Of a stretch of DNA of 64,000 bases, positions 9,177 through 17,838 are shown piece after piece. The position numbers and the translations under genes were made by a program. The stretch spans positions 1 through 64,000 of the forward strand of contig NZ_VUOS01000024.1 in the NCBI RefSeq assembly GCF_009829325.1. The letters are read 5' to 3'. The notes beneath the pieces were generated by a model. That model did no database searches. It was not told the DNA's origin and saw only the letters and a list, made by a program, of their open reading frames with translations. The number at the start of each line of letters is the position of its first letter. Position 1 is the first letter of the stretch. Source of the stretch: Nocardia sp. CY41 (GTDB lineage: Bacteria > Actinomycetota > Actinomycetes > Mycobacteriales > Mycobacteriaceae).

Positions 9177-10631
9177 CGGACCCTATGTTTTAAGTGTCCG
9201 GGTTGATCACTCGGATGTCCCGGACGGGTCGGGTGTGGCTTTCAACGGACTGCCCGAGGTGGCTCCCGATGGCTGGCCGCCCGACCCGTCCACAACGACT
9301 CGGCTGCTTATTGAGAGTTGTGAATCATCGCTGAATAGGGTCCTGCCTGCGAGGTCGTTTCGGGACACGGAGCTGTTGGCGGTGAGGAGACCTGGTTGGA
9401 GCGGGTATGGGCCGACGTGGACGTCGGCAAGCATCATCACCACTGCGTGGTGGTGGATCAGCGAGGCGACGAACGATTTTCGCGGCGCGTGGCCAACGAC
9501 GAGTCCGCACTGCTCGAGGTGATCGGCGAGGTCGCGGCGATAGGAGCCGACGCTACGTGGGCGATCGACCTTCACGGCAGCGAGTCTGCGTTACTGGTGA
9601 CATTGCTGCTCGCACACGATCAGCAGATCGTCTACCTGCCCGGCGTGATGGTCAAACAAGCCACACGCTCGTACCGAGGCGCGGGTAAGACCGACGCGAA
9701 GGACGCCTACGTCATCGCCGACCAGGCACGGATGCGCCGAGACCTCGCCATGGTCCGCGCCGAGGAAGAACTGATCGTCGAACTGCGCATGCTCGTCACC
9801 CAACGCCAAGATCTGGTGGGAGACCGTACTCGCGCGGCGAACCGTCTGCATGATCGACTACTCGCCGTCAGTCCCGCCCTGGAAAGCGCACTCACCCTCG
9901 GGAATCGGGGACCGTTGGTGCTGCTGACCAAGTACCAGACGCCATCGGCCGTGCGGGAAGCCGGCATCGAACAGATCACCGCCTGGCTGCGGGAACACGG
10001 CGTGCGTTCGGCTGCCGCTTTGGCCGCGGCCGTCGTCCGCGCAGCCGACGCCCAGCACACCACGCTGCCCGGAGAAGGCTCGGCGCCCAACTCGTGGCGC
10101 GCTCGGCGGAGGGGGTGATGGCCCTCGACGCGCAGATCAAGGAGATCGATCAGCTCATCGAGGAGCGGTTTCTCCGCCATCGCTGCGCCGAGGTGATCAT
10201 CAGCATGCCCGGGATGGGCGTCCGGCTCGGGGCCGAATTCCTCGCCGCCACCGGCGGCGATATGCGTTCCTTCGGCTCCGCCGATCGCTTGGCGAGCCTG
10301 TCCGGCGTGGCACCGGTGCCCCGTGACTCTGGACGTGTGTCGGGAAATCTGCACCGCCCCAAGCAATATCATCGCGGCCTGCAACGAGTGTTCTATACCT
10401 TGGCGCTGATCAGCATACGGGCGAGCCCCGACTCCCGGCAGTATTACGACCGCAAACGCGCAGAAGGCAAACACCACACCCAGGCCGTGTTGGCGCTGGC
10501 CCGCCGCCGCGTCAACGTCCTCTGGGTGCTGCTGCGGGAGAACCGATGCTACGAACCGTCCCCACCACAAGCCCGCGCCGCATAACCGAGCCCTTGACAA
10601 CTTCATTGAGAGTCATTGGGAAGTCCCAATG
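9177..10631 (+). mobile_element. IS110-family insertion sequence (ends approximate)
   Basis: Contains an IS110-type transposase and interrupts an integrase gene fragment at about 9176. IS110 elements have no conventional terminal inverted repeats, so the ends are estimated from where flanking similarity stops on the left and a palindrome (CATTGGGA AG TCCCAATG, 10614-10631) on the right. Target duplication was not identifiable. Confidence 0.6.
9396..10585 (+). pseudogene. IS110-family transposase, frameshifted
   Basis: The first frame starts at TTG 9396 behind GAGGAG and carries the DEDD-type catalytic half (VWADVDVGKHHHHCVVVD, TWAIDLHGSESALL, KTDAKDAYVIADQARMRRD). It runs out of frame between about 10071 and 10094. 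The second frame to 10585 carries the C-terminal Transposase_20 half with its conserved Ser region (MPGMGVRLGAEFLA, LASLSGVAPVPRDSG) and the usual ending. Adding one base at GGAGAAGGCTCGG restores RLGAQLVARSAEG, so a single-base loss is the likely cause. It was probably active until recently, because both halves are otherwise well preserved. A sequencing error is possible. Confidence 0.8.
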
Positions 10632-11060
10632 TCCGTTGACCAGGCCCAGTTCTTCCCACTGCACCACGACTGAGCCTGCGGCGTTTCGACCGGTGCCCGA
10701 ACTCGATGCTCAAGGGGCCCCGGCCTCACCCAGCACACTGCCACTGCGAGGTGATATGTCAAGGAGCAGGGACAGCGCCGGTCACGGTGGCGATCCGCCC
10801 GGCCTGTCGGTCGTGTGGGGGCTGTGTGGTCCGGTGCGGCTTTTCCGGGTGATTTCCCCGTCGTGCTCGACGGCCCGACATCCCGGGATGGGATCCCTCG
10901 TCGATCGGGGCGGCCGCGATAGCCTCGATCTGCCTCGCTCCAGAGTCGAGGACGCCTCACAGCCGCTTCGGCCCCGGGACCCTGCACCGGGGCCGAAGTG
11001 CTGCCCTGGGCCAGTGCGGCGGAATGCGGTGATGTGGCCCTGGGCGGCCCGGCGGTGTTT
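10632..11060. other. intergenic, no gene supported
   Basis: About 430 bases between the IS110 element and the small gene at 11061. Open frames here are shadows without ribosome sites or recognisable domains. It may contain decayed remains of the interrupted integrase, but I could not align any part. Confidence 0.4.
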
Positions 11061-11213
11061 TCAGGGTGCGGGTCGTGGGCGCGGGGCGAGGAGAGTGGGC
11101 CGGTAGCGGCGGCCGCCGACCGGTGTCGGCCGGTAGCGCACTCGCGGGTCGGGCACGATCGTGCGGTCACGACGGCAGCCGATGAGTGTGATCTGCCCGG
11201 GCACGGTCGTCAT
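11061..11213 (-). CDS. 50-residue basic Arg/Pro-rich small protein
   Basis: A short gene with a clear ribosome site (CAGGAG) ahead of GTGATG; the ATG at 11213 is taken as start. The product begins MTTVPGQITLIGCRRDRTIV and ends in Arg/Pro/Tyr-rich sequence with a repeated RYRPT motif. It is strongly basic, so nucleic-acid or membrane-surface binding is possible, but no family is recognised. It is the third gene of a minus-strand run after the coiled-coil and DUF3467 genes and may be co-transcribed with them. Confidence 0.45.
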   Translation of the reverse strand: MTTVPGQITLIGCRRDRTIVPDPRVRYRPTPVGGRRYRPTLLAPRPRPAP

Positions 11214-11263
11214 CACAGTCTTTTCTCCTGCACTGTTGGAGGGTTTGCGCAACCACCGGGGGT

Positions 11264-11590
11264 TTATTCGCCGAGGTGGGTGATGGGCCCGAACTGGTGT
11301 TCGTAGTTGCTCATCGCGTCGTTGAGGTTTTGCATCAGCCGGAAGATCAACGCGGGCGGGAACTTCACCCGTGCGGTGACTTGCACCGGTTGGTGCATCA
11401 CCGGGCCGCGGCTGTCGCCGGCGGCCGGTTCGGCGGGCAGGTAGACCAGGAAATCCAGGGTGAAGTCGGTGCGGTTGTACCAGCAGGTGAACCCGTTGGC
11501 ATACACCCCGGCACTCCAGGTGTCGGGCACGATCACCTCGACATCGATGTCGCCCTCGGGCGGGCTGGGTGAGTTGGGGTCTTCGCTCAC
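11264..11590 (-). CDS. DUF3467 domain protein
   Basis: A 108-residue protein that fits the DUF3467 pattern: a beta-rich domain with YANGFTCWYNRTDFTLDFLV in the middle, then a helix with RLMQNLNDAMSNYEHQFGPI at the C-terminus. DUF3467 proteins are small soluble proteins of unknown function found widely in bacteria. The N-terminal 20 residues are acidic and Pro-rich. It lies 111 bases downstream of a long coiled-coil protein and upstream of a 50-residue basic protein on the same strand. That arrangement suggests a small complex in which the coiled coil acts as scaffold; this is inference from order only. Confidence 0.8.
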   Translation of the reverse strand: MSEDPNSPSPPEGDIDVEVIVPDTWSAGVYANGFTCWYNRTDFTLDFLVYLPAEPAAGDSRGPVMHQPVQVTARVKFPPALIFRLMQNLNDAMSNYEHQFGPITHLGE

Positions 11591-11701
11591 GACCGCTCAC
11601 CGCCCGGGGTGGTGCCGGGCAGCGGACGCACCGGTTTCCCGATGCGCCGCCGAGCCGGCACCGTCCTCACAGAAGCCACTCTCTTCTCGGCCGGACCCCG
11701 G

Positions 11702-12226
11702 TCAGCGGCCTTCCAGCTGGCGGGCCTGCTGGCGGATCTGGTGCAGCTGCAGCTCCCATTGTCCGGCGCGGTCCTGGGCGCGGGTGGCCTGGTCCTCGGC
11801 CTGTTGGGCGAGTTGGGTGGCCTGGTCGGCCTGATCGGCCGCCGAAGCCGCGCGTTGCTGGGACTGGCCGGCTTCGCCTTGGGCCTGCTCGGCCTGGGCT
11901 TGGGCGCGGTCGGCCTCGCTTTGAGCCTGCTGGGCCTGATTCGACGCCAGCACCGCCGCCTGACGGGCCTGCTGCGCCTGCTGATTGGCCTGATTGGCGT
12001 TGTGCTGCGCGGTCTGAGCCTGGTTCTGCACCTGCCGCGCCTGGGACTGCGCTTGACGGGCCAGTCCGGCCGCTTGCATCGCGTACTGGCGCGCGCTTTG
12101 GGCCTCCTGGCGGGCTTCGTCCAGCCGCAGCCGCAGCATCTCCACCTCCCCACGCACATCCATCACGTCCTGACGCTGGCCCTGCGACGACGACCGGTTC
12201 TCCGTGCTCGTGTCCTGCGCTGCCAT
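11702..12226 (-). CDS. Ala/Gln-rich long coiled-coil protein
   Basis: A 174-residue protein. After a short polar N-terminus, almost the whole length is a continuous Ala/Gln-rich helix with repeated QAxxAxxQA units. Examples are ARQAQSQARQVQNQAQTAQ and later AQSEADRAQAQAEQAQGEA. It has no membrane segment. The start is ATG 12226, behind GGAAGGGA; longer in-frame reading lacks a ribosome site. The regular Ala packing predicts a long, tight coiled coil, typical of structural or tail-fibre-like proteins. It shares a strand with DUF3467 and a small basic protein. Its repetitive DNA also makes misleading long open frames on the other strands. Confidence 0.7.
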   Translation of the reverse strand: MAAQDTSTENRSSSQGQRQDVMDVRGEVEMLRLRLDEARQEAQSARQYAMQAAGLARQAQSQARQVQNQAQTAQHNANQANQQAQQARQAAVLASNQAQQAQSEADRAQAQAEQAQGEAGQSQQRAASAADQADQATQLAQQAEDQATRAQDRAGQWELQLHQIRQQARQLEGR

Positions 12227-12452
12227 CTGAGTTCCCTTCCAAAAGTGTGGACGGTTGCATTTCCAACTGGGACGAACTCGCTCGACCGGCACATACTCCC
12301 ATCACCACCGGTCGTCAGCAACTTTGAAGCAACCTACCGGAAACGGTGGCGAAACACGCCGGGAAACCAGCCACACAACATGACCGCCACCAGGCATTTC
12401 GGGTGGCCGGGACGGCGGACCGCAAACAGGCCGATCGGTGTTATCGTGGGTG

Positions 12453-12487
12453 GGTCGCCGGATCTCCCTCCTTTACATCCGGCGACC
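12453..12487. terminator. hairpin upstream of coiled-coil gene
   Basis: A perfect 11-bp inverted repeat, GGTCGCCGGAT / ATCCGGCGACC, with a 13-base pyrimidine-rich loop. No T-run follows in either direction, so it may be a processing or regulatory stem rather than a terminator. The surrounding gap 12227-12662 has no supported gene. Confidence 0.4.
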
Positions 12488-12662
12488 GGTTCGAGGGAGC
12501 CTTGTGCGACTCGCCTCCCTACCCGCCCAGGACGCCCGCGCGCACGACGTCCTGGGCGGCGACACGTCCGGGACGCTCGAGTCCACACGAACTCCGGACA
12601 GCGGAAGTAGCCACCTGGTAGTCAGGGTGTTGCGGGCTGGTCGGGGGTGTCGATGACGGCCC

Positions 12663-12968
12663 ATGCCCGTCACCCGCGCTTCCGGCAAGTCGATCTCCAT
12701 CACCCACCGACGCATCAAGAACGACCGGTTGGCCGCGACCGGCTGGGTCTGGGCATTCTCCGCCATCGGCAGCGCAGGCCCCGCCCGCGAGCATTATCAG
12801 CGTCGGCGAGCACATGGCGATCGCGACGCACCGGCGCTACGGCACCTGTTCAACAAAATGCTCGACCAGCTGTATCACTGCCTGCAATCCGGCCAGTCCT
12901 TCGACCCACTCAAGGCCTTCGGGCCGTCGCCCGACACGTCAGCCCGACGCGTGCGAGGGCATCGATGA
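12663..12968 (+). pseudogene. IS110-family transposase C-terminal relic
   Basis: One open frame encodes the last 100 residues of an IS110/IS116-type transposase: ASGKSISITHRRIKNDRLAA, then WAFSAIGSAGPAREHYQRRR, ALRHLFNKMLDQLYHCLQSG and a short tail. The DEDD catalytic half is absent. It is a different lineage from the element at 9396, because its C-terminus differs. It marks an older insertion. The following stretch 12969-13430 contains decayed coding sequence: two overlapping frames give DEILASGFFRAVERSWSTDA and then LREGFSAYRRQFDRPDLVP ending at a TGA near 13362. I cannot assign those to a family. Confidence 0.7.
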
Positions 12969-13430
12969 CCGCTGTCCCGTAGGGGCGGTGCGCGTCCTCG
13001 TTCCCCTGCGTCGGCGCCGCAGCGGGAGTGGTGGTGACCTCCATGGCCTCGAGTATCGCGCCCCAGCCCGACAAGCCCGGCACCCGGCACGATCATCGCG
13101 ACGTTGCTCGAGGCGACCGGTGAAGCCTGGTCACGGCACAACCGCCGCCGCAGGAGAACCATTCCCCTCACCGAGCCCGAGTCCTCGGCGCCGCCGGGCA
13201 CCCGCTCGATGAGATTCTCGCCAGCGGATTCTTCAGGGCCGTGGAACGCAGCTGGAGCACCGATGCCATCGCTGGTGGGAAGCTCGAGGTGTTTTCGCGG
13301 GTCTGCGGGAGGGGTTCAGCGCCTACCGGCGTCAGTTCGACCGCCCGGACCTCGTCCCCTGACCACGATCGAACCCCAGGAACCAAGCCGCATCGCATCT
13401 AACCGCGAGAGCAAGGAGCGACAACCCGAA

Positions 13431-14288
13431 ATGACCAAGCCGCCGTCGACCCCACCGAGCTGGCCTGTCCGACCCGGCTACCGCGACGACCTCTTCCGAG
13501 GAGCGGCCGAGTACTACAGCCGGTACCGCCCGGCCTACCCCCAGCTACTGTTCGATGACCTCCTCGACCAGGCCGGCGTGGGCGGCGTCCTGGTCGACCT
13601 TGCCTGCGGCACGGGTGAAATCGCGATTCCCCTGCACACCCGATTCGCCCACGTGCACGCCGTGGACCTCGAACCCGACATGATCGAGGTCGGACGCGCC
13701 AAGGCCGAGCAGGCCGGCACCACCAACACCACCTGGAGCACCGGCCCGGCCGAAGACCTGACCGTCACCGACCCCGTGCAGCTGGTCACGATCGACAACG
13801 CGTTCCACCGCCTGGACCGATCACTGATCGCCGAACGCGCCCGCCAATGGCTGACCCCCGGCGGCTGCCTGGCCATCCTGTGCAGCAGCACACCCTGGAG
13901 CGGGACCGAGCTGTGGCAAGCCGTCGCCGTCGATGTCGTGGCCCGATGGTCCAGCGAACCGGGCCGCGCTGCGGTCGCACCGCCAGCGACGGCCGAGAGC
14001 ACCGCCCCAGCACGACGCACTCATGAAGAGTTCCTGCAAGAGGCAGGGTTCGGCGACGTCACCGAGTACCGGTTCCCGACACCACACGCTTGGACGGTGG
14101 ATGAGTTCCTCGGATTCTTGTGGTCGACCTCCTACACCGCACGGATTCGTCAAGACCCCGCTCTCGCAGAAGAATTCGAGACCGACCTGCGAGCACAGCT
14201 GCTCGAACGCGAGCCATCCGGACAGCTGCGGGAGTCGATCGCGCACTACTACATCCTCGGCCGCAATCCAGACCCGTCGCGCAGGTGA
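13431..14288 (+). CDS. class I SAM-dependent methyltransferase
   Basis: A 285-residue protein. The N-terminus has FRGAAEYYSRYRPAYPQ, a signature of the Methyltransf_11-type family (the protein must clear about 40 residues before the fold). Motif I is LVDLACGTGEIAIPL, with the acidic ribose-binding residue in AVDLEPDM. The product is cytosolic with no extra domain. The start is ATG 13431, with AAGGAG eleven bases upstream; sequence before it is a decayed gene read in frame. The substrate is unknown. Flanking genes are unrelated, so it was probably acquired alone. The 258 bases after it hold nothing I can support. Confidence 0.85.
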   Translation: MTKPPSTPPSWPVRPGYRDDLFRGAAEYYSRYRPAYPQLLFDDLLDQAGVGGVLVDLACGTGEIAIPLHTRFAHVHAVDLEPDMIEVGRAKAEQAGTTNTTWSTGPAEDLTVTDPVQLVTIDNAFHRLDRSLIAERARQWLTPGGCLAILCSSTPWSGTELWQAVAVDVVARWSSEPGRAAVAPPATAESTAPARRTHEEFLQEAGFGDVTEYRFPTPHAWTVDEFLGFLWSTSYTARIRQDPALAEEFETDLRAQLLEREPSGQLRESIAHYYILGRNPDPSRR

Positions 14289-14546
14289 TCGCCGTCGTGA
14301 GCGGCCCTCCAGGTTCGAGCAAGTTCACGATTGCCACACCTTGGCCGCGCGGGTCGGCATTCCGGCCATCATCCGCGACCGCCAGCTGACGGACGGCAGG
14401 CAAAGCCGGTCCGGGCCGACATCCGACCGGGGCCAGCCTTCCTCGATTGCGCTGGTCCCCAACTCGATTGGGGCATCGATCACGCTTCCGGAGCGGTGCG
14501 GGAAACGAGTTGCATTGCAGCGGCGAACACTCCCGTTGAACAACGC

Positions 14547-14927
14547 TCAGCAATTGAACGGGAAGCGCGACTTCGGCGGGGCAGGCGGCTGCGCGGGCGC
14601 GAGAGTCGAGGTCACCACGGTGGCGTCGGCCGGCCTATAGGGTGAGTCCATGTGGGTGAGGGTCAGCACGACCAGCACGAGTGCCGGGATGCCGAAGAGC
14701 GCGGCGAGGCCCCACCAGATCGGGTTGGGTGATGCACTGCGGTAGCCGTGGTAATAGGGGGACCGGTAGCGCCCCGGCCGCTGCGGTGCGCGTCGATCGG
14801 TGAAGCGGACCGACCCCCTCACGTAACTGCCGCCGACCCGTCCCCTACGCGAATGCCCCCGCACGGCTTCATACCCCATGACCGCCAGTATGACGCGAGA
14901 GCCCGACACGATCAGCCAGTCAGGCAC
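14547..14927 (-). CDS. small single-span membrane protein
   Basis: A 126-residue protein with one clear membrane segment (WWGLAALFGIPALVLVVLTL, around residues 72-91). It is preceded by a long Arg/Tyr/Gly-rich cytoplasmic segment with GRYRSPYYHGYRSASPNP, and followed by a Pro/Ala-rich outer segment ending FPFNC. It has no signal peptide, so orientation is probably N-in. The true start could be the ATG at 14879 (MGYEAVRGHS), since sequence before it is less convincing. The family is not recognised. The 355-base gap 14928-15282 next to it holds no gene I can support. Confidence 0.55.
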   Translation of the reverse strand: MPDWLIVSGSRVILAVMGYEAVRGHSRRGRVGGSYVRGSVRFTDRRAPQRPGRYRSPYYHGYRSASPNPIWWGLAALFGIPALVLVVLTLTHMDSPYRPADATVVTSTLAPAQPPAPPKSRFPFNC

Positions 14928-15282
14928 ATTTGTCGATCACATGGGGGGTTTCAGATCAGCGGACGCACACAGGGGACCGCCCAGGAGGGAGATGGCGGAC
15001 CCAGCGCAATAGCTGTCCTCTGCGCTGTCACGAACCTCGCGACACGAGTTCGAGACGGCAGGCACGGTCGATCCGAGCTACTCGAATGGTCCTGCAACGG
15101 CCGTTACACGCGCCGCGTTGTGTCGTAGGAAGGTTTGGGCCTGGCGGGTGGTGTCGGCCGGCCATCCGCCAGACCCGACACCTCCAGTCTGGAGAGCATC
15201 CGTTCTCGGACGCTGAGAATTTGCAGAAGTTTGCGGGTTCAAAAGGTTGGCCTGTTTTCCTGACGCAGAACAGGTTCGACCG

Positions 15283-15645
15283 TCACGCGATAGATTCACA
15301 CCAGCAGCCGTACTGTCGTCTGGACTCGTCGTAGCCTCGAAAACAACGCGACGGGGGCTGCACGGTGTGGCACCGGAAATCTTTGCACTTGCCGTCGTGG
15401 AGATAGCAGCGGTCCGAGTCGAGAACATATTCGCTCGGACCGTCGGGGAACACTTTGAAGAGGAGTTCTTCGCGTTCTGCTTCTGTTGCGGGCCGGACGT
15501 ATCGTTGGCCGTCCTCGTCGACGATGAAAAAGCCGAACGGGAACCGGACGTCACCTAGCGAGATGCTGCGCAGATCGCGAAACGCCGGATGATCCGGGTG
15601 GTCTTCCCCGACCTCGAAAACGGCAATGCCATTCCTTTCGCGCAT
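15283..15645 (-). CDS. hypothetical protein with Cys-rich C-terminus
   Basis: A 120-residue protein starting at ATG 15645 behind GGAGG. The N-terminal 75 residues look like a small alpha/beta domain (FEVGEDHPDHPAFRDLRSIS, FPFGFFIVDEDGQRYV). The last 45 hold six Cys in the order CYLHDGKCKDFRC, then C and a final CWC, with interspersed His. That arrangement suggests a structural zinc site or disulfides, but there is no signal peptide. I do not recognise the family. It is isolated, with a strong hairpin about 120 bases upstream of its start. Confidence 0.6.
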   Translation of the reverse strand: MRERNGIAVFEVGEDHPDHPAFRDLRSISLGDVRFPFGFFIVDEDGQRYVRPATEAEREELLFKVFPDGPSEYVLDSDRCYLHDGKCKDFRCHTVQPPSRCFRGYDESRRQYGCWCESIA

Positions 15646-15767
15646 GATGTCCTCCATTCGGAAATGGGCAGAACCCGGTGCCACGTGTCGGCAGACACCC
15701 GGAGGGCGACACCCGGGGACTCGCCCGGCAAAGGTGCGAGCGGGCCTCCGGGGTGTCTACGCCCTCC

Positions 15768-15812
15768 GGGCGCTGTCACGATGACCGCAGGGACGTGCTC
15801 GTGACAGCGCCC
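15768..15812. repeat. perfect 14-bp inverted repeat
   Basis: GGGCGCTGTCACGA (15768-15781) and TCGTGACAGCGCCC (15799-15812) are exact complements around a 17-base spacer. A weaker stem, GACACCCGGAGG / CCTCCGGGGTGTC, lies just left (15694-15757). No T-run follows. It may be a bidirectional terminator, or a terminal repeat or recombination scar. Confidence 0.6.
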
Positions 15813-15816
15813 GACA

Positions 15817-16128
15817 CTACGGTCGCACCCGTCCGGGTACCCGATACCACAGTTCACGCGTGTCACGCCCGCCTTCGGGCACGTGACGCCGGTCCATTCG
15901 GCCCTGGCGTCCCGGCCGAACCTGCGGTGTCGAGCTCCGAAGGATCGCTTGCCCAGTGCGGCGGTCCATTCGGCCTCCTGCCCGATGTCCGGCGCCGTAC
16001 CCGGCGGGATCGAACTCAGCGGTCCCGCTACCGGAGAGCAGTGCAGAAGGGCGATCGGCGACGGCGACATGCGCGGCCAGCAGGCCCAGCTGAACCTGCA
16101 CCTCCGGCGTCATGTCGCTACCGGTCAA
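15817..16128 (-). CDS. possible gene fragment
   Basis: An open minus-strand frame whose first 40 residues look coherent (MTGSDMTPEVQVQLGLLAAH, then VAVADRPSALLSG). The remainder is Arg/Gly-rich and shadow-like. In-frame upstream sequence (HQLHFAAQELTGSD) continues the same pattern back towards 16160, so this may be the C-terminus of a decayed gene whose front was lost next to the truncated methyltransferase. No family is recognised. Confidence 0.25.
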   Translation of the reverse strand: MTGSDMTPEVQVQLGLLAAHVAVADRPSALLSGSGTAEFDPAGYGAGHRAGGRMDRRTGQAILRSSTPQVRPGRQGRMDRRHVPEGGRDTRELWYRVPGRVRP

Positions 16129-16165
16129 CTCCTGCGCAGCGAAATGCAGCTGGTGACGCGCGAAC

Positions 16166-16711
16166 TCAGACGCTGTAGCGGGTGGGAGCGTCCAGCATCC
16201 GCAACGCCTTATCCGGGTCCAGGCCCCGCACCGCGGTCAGCAGCGGATCGGCGTCGGCGTTGGGCGCGATCACTGACAGCACGCCGTTCGTCCGCAGCGG
16301 CTCCGCCAGTGCGGCGATCACCCCGGCGGGGTCAGGTAGGTACTGGATGAGCTTGTGGCACAGCAGTACATCGAAATTGTCGCGACCGAACTCGTCACCG
16401 AGGGTGTCGAGGCTGGCGCGCCGGGTGGTGACGCGGTCGTTCAGGCCGCGGTGTGCGGCCGTGGCACGTGCCTCGGCGAGGGACTGCTCGGAGATGTCGG
16501 CGATCGTGACGTGATGGCCGCGTGCGGCCAGTTCGAGCGCGTCGAGGCCGTTGCCCCCGCCGACATCCAAAATGTCCAGTGGGCCGGCCGGTAGGTGGGC
16601 GGTGAGGTTCGCGGCCGCGGTGGTGTAGCGCAGCCGACCCCATGGGCTGGCTTGCCACCGCGCGAACGCGCCGAATTTCTCGTCGAAGACATCGGCCTGT
16701 GACTCACTCAC
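16166..16711 (-). CDS. SAM-dependent methyltransferase, probably C-terminally truncated
   Basis: A 181-residue Methyltransf_11-type protein. Motif I is ILDVGGGNGLDALEL, the ribose-binding acidic residue lies in TIADIS, and motif IV lies in FDVLLCHKLIQYLPDP. It starts at GTG 16711. The fold is complete through motif VI (GVLSVIAPN), but the protein ends at APTRYSV, where relatives usually continue for another 50-80 residues of substrate-binding sequence. It may therefore be a truncated remnant rather than an active enzyme. It lies between an SGNH hydrolase and a possible gene fragment on the same strand; the substrate cannot be guessed. Confidence 0.75.
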   Translation of the reverse strand: MSESQADVFDEKFGAFARWQASPWGRLRYTTAAANLTAHLPAGPLDILDVGGGNGLDALELAARGHHVTIADISEQSLAEARATAAHRGLNDRVTTRRASLDTLGDEFGRDNFDVLLCHKLIQYLPDPAGVIAALAEPLRTNGVLSVIAPNADADPLLTAVRGLDPDKALRMLDAPTRYSV

Positions 16712-16785
16712 CGCACACCACCTAGCCTTTCGGATCAGGGTTCGATTCGAGATTTCGATGGTAGGGATTCCGCACTGCGCGAGGG

Positions 16786-17553
16786 CTACTGAGCGTGATG
16801 CTGCTGCGTTGTGGTCCGCGTCGAGTCGTTCGTGAGCGCATGTTCGATGATCACCGCCTCGGTGGGGCAGCGCACGATCTCCTCGGCGAGCAGGTGATCA
16901 CCGAGATCGGATAGGTGCACTCCGTCGGAACGCCACAGCGTGGCCGACGCCCCAGCCGCCGCGGGAACGCCGGGAGCCCACCCCAACGCCGTTGCTGTCG
17001 CCATGAACCGATCCCAGACGTCGATGAAGCACGCACCGACGTCGAGGGCGGCGTGGCGGGCGCGTTCGTTGTATCGGGCGAGCTCAGCGTTGACCGCGGC
17101 GGTGTCGATGCCGGGCAGCCACCCGATCGGCGGGGCTGCGATGACCGCCAGCGTCCGCGCGCGGGGTTCGAGCGCGCGCAGAGCGGCGCGCATGTTGGCC
17201 TCGTACGCGTCGATCGGTACGCCTTCGGGTCGCTGCTGGAAACGTCGCCAGACGTTGTTGGTCCCGCAGCCGACTACCGCTACATGCCACGCCTGGCCGG
17301 TGGTGCCGGCACGGATTTCGGCGAGTACGTCAGCTGAGGTCGCTCCGCCGACAGCGAAGTTGTCCGACTCGACCTCGACCGATGGGTGTCGGGCTCGCAG
17401 GGCGATGGTGGCGGCATAGGCGAAGCCGCGATGGCGCCACTGGGTGATCTCGACCATGCTGCCGACATCCGGGAGGTCTGCGGGGTCGGCAAGGCGCGGA
17501 TTGTGCGCTTCGTAGGCTTCGATCAGGCTATCGCCCCACCATGCGATCCGCAC
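16786..17553 (-). CDS. SGNH/GDSL hydrolase
   Basis: A 255-residue esterase/lipase-fold protein with all four SGNH blocks. Block I is WGDSL (nucleophile Ser near residue 7), block II Gly is in GGATSADV, block III is GCGTNN, and block V is SDGVHLSDLG with the catalytic Asp and His. It has no signal peptide, so it acts in the cytosol unless the start is misplaced. I chose GTG 17553 because it lies just before the block I strand; a good ribosome site (GAGGAG) further upstream serves a 15-codon frame at 17616-17663 instead. The substrate is unknown; the family de-esterifies lipids, acylated sugars or peptides. Confidence 0.8.
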   Translation of the reverse strand: MRIAWWGDSLIEAYEAHNPRLADPADLPDVGSMVEITQWRHRGFAYAATIALRARHPSVEVESDNFAVGGATSADVLAEIRAGTTGQAWHVAVVGCGTNNVWRRFQQRPEGVPIDAYEANMRAALRALEPRARTLAVIAAPPIGWLPGIDTAAVNAELARYNERARHAALDVGACFIDVWDRFMATATALGWAPGVPAAAGASATLWRSDGVHLSDLGDHLLAEEIVRCPTEAVIIEHALTNDSTRTTTQQHHAQ

Positions 17554-17615
17554 CGACCTGCGCGGCCCGTCAGTGCGCCGGGATGATCCGCAAGACGGTG
17601 TCCGATGTCCTGGGT

Positions 17616-17663
17616 TCACAGCGCGGGCCCACGGCGGTCGACTACCAGTGATTTCTCCGACAT
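17616..17663 (-). CDS. 15-residue leader-like ORF
   Basis: The sequence GAGGAGACG ATG opens a frame encoding MSEKSLVVDRRGPAL and then TGA. It ends 62 bases before the SGNH hydrolase start and has the best ribosome site in the region. It could be a leader peptide, or the original N-terminus of the hydrolase separated by a frameshift. Confidence 0.35.
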   Translation of the reverse strand: MSEKSLVVDRRGPAL

Positions 17664-17838
17664 CGTCTCCTCGCGAGTGTGGTGGCGGACCGAGGGTCCA
17701 TGTTAGGTCGGTCGGGACGCCCCGACACCAACTGCCTTGCGATGGAGTCCGATTGCGGGGATTGTGCCGAACTCGCCTCGCCTCGCGCTGCGCAGCAGCA
17801 TGATGTCTTTCGATCGGAACCGAGGTAGGGGGCGATGA

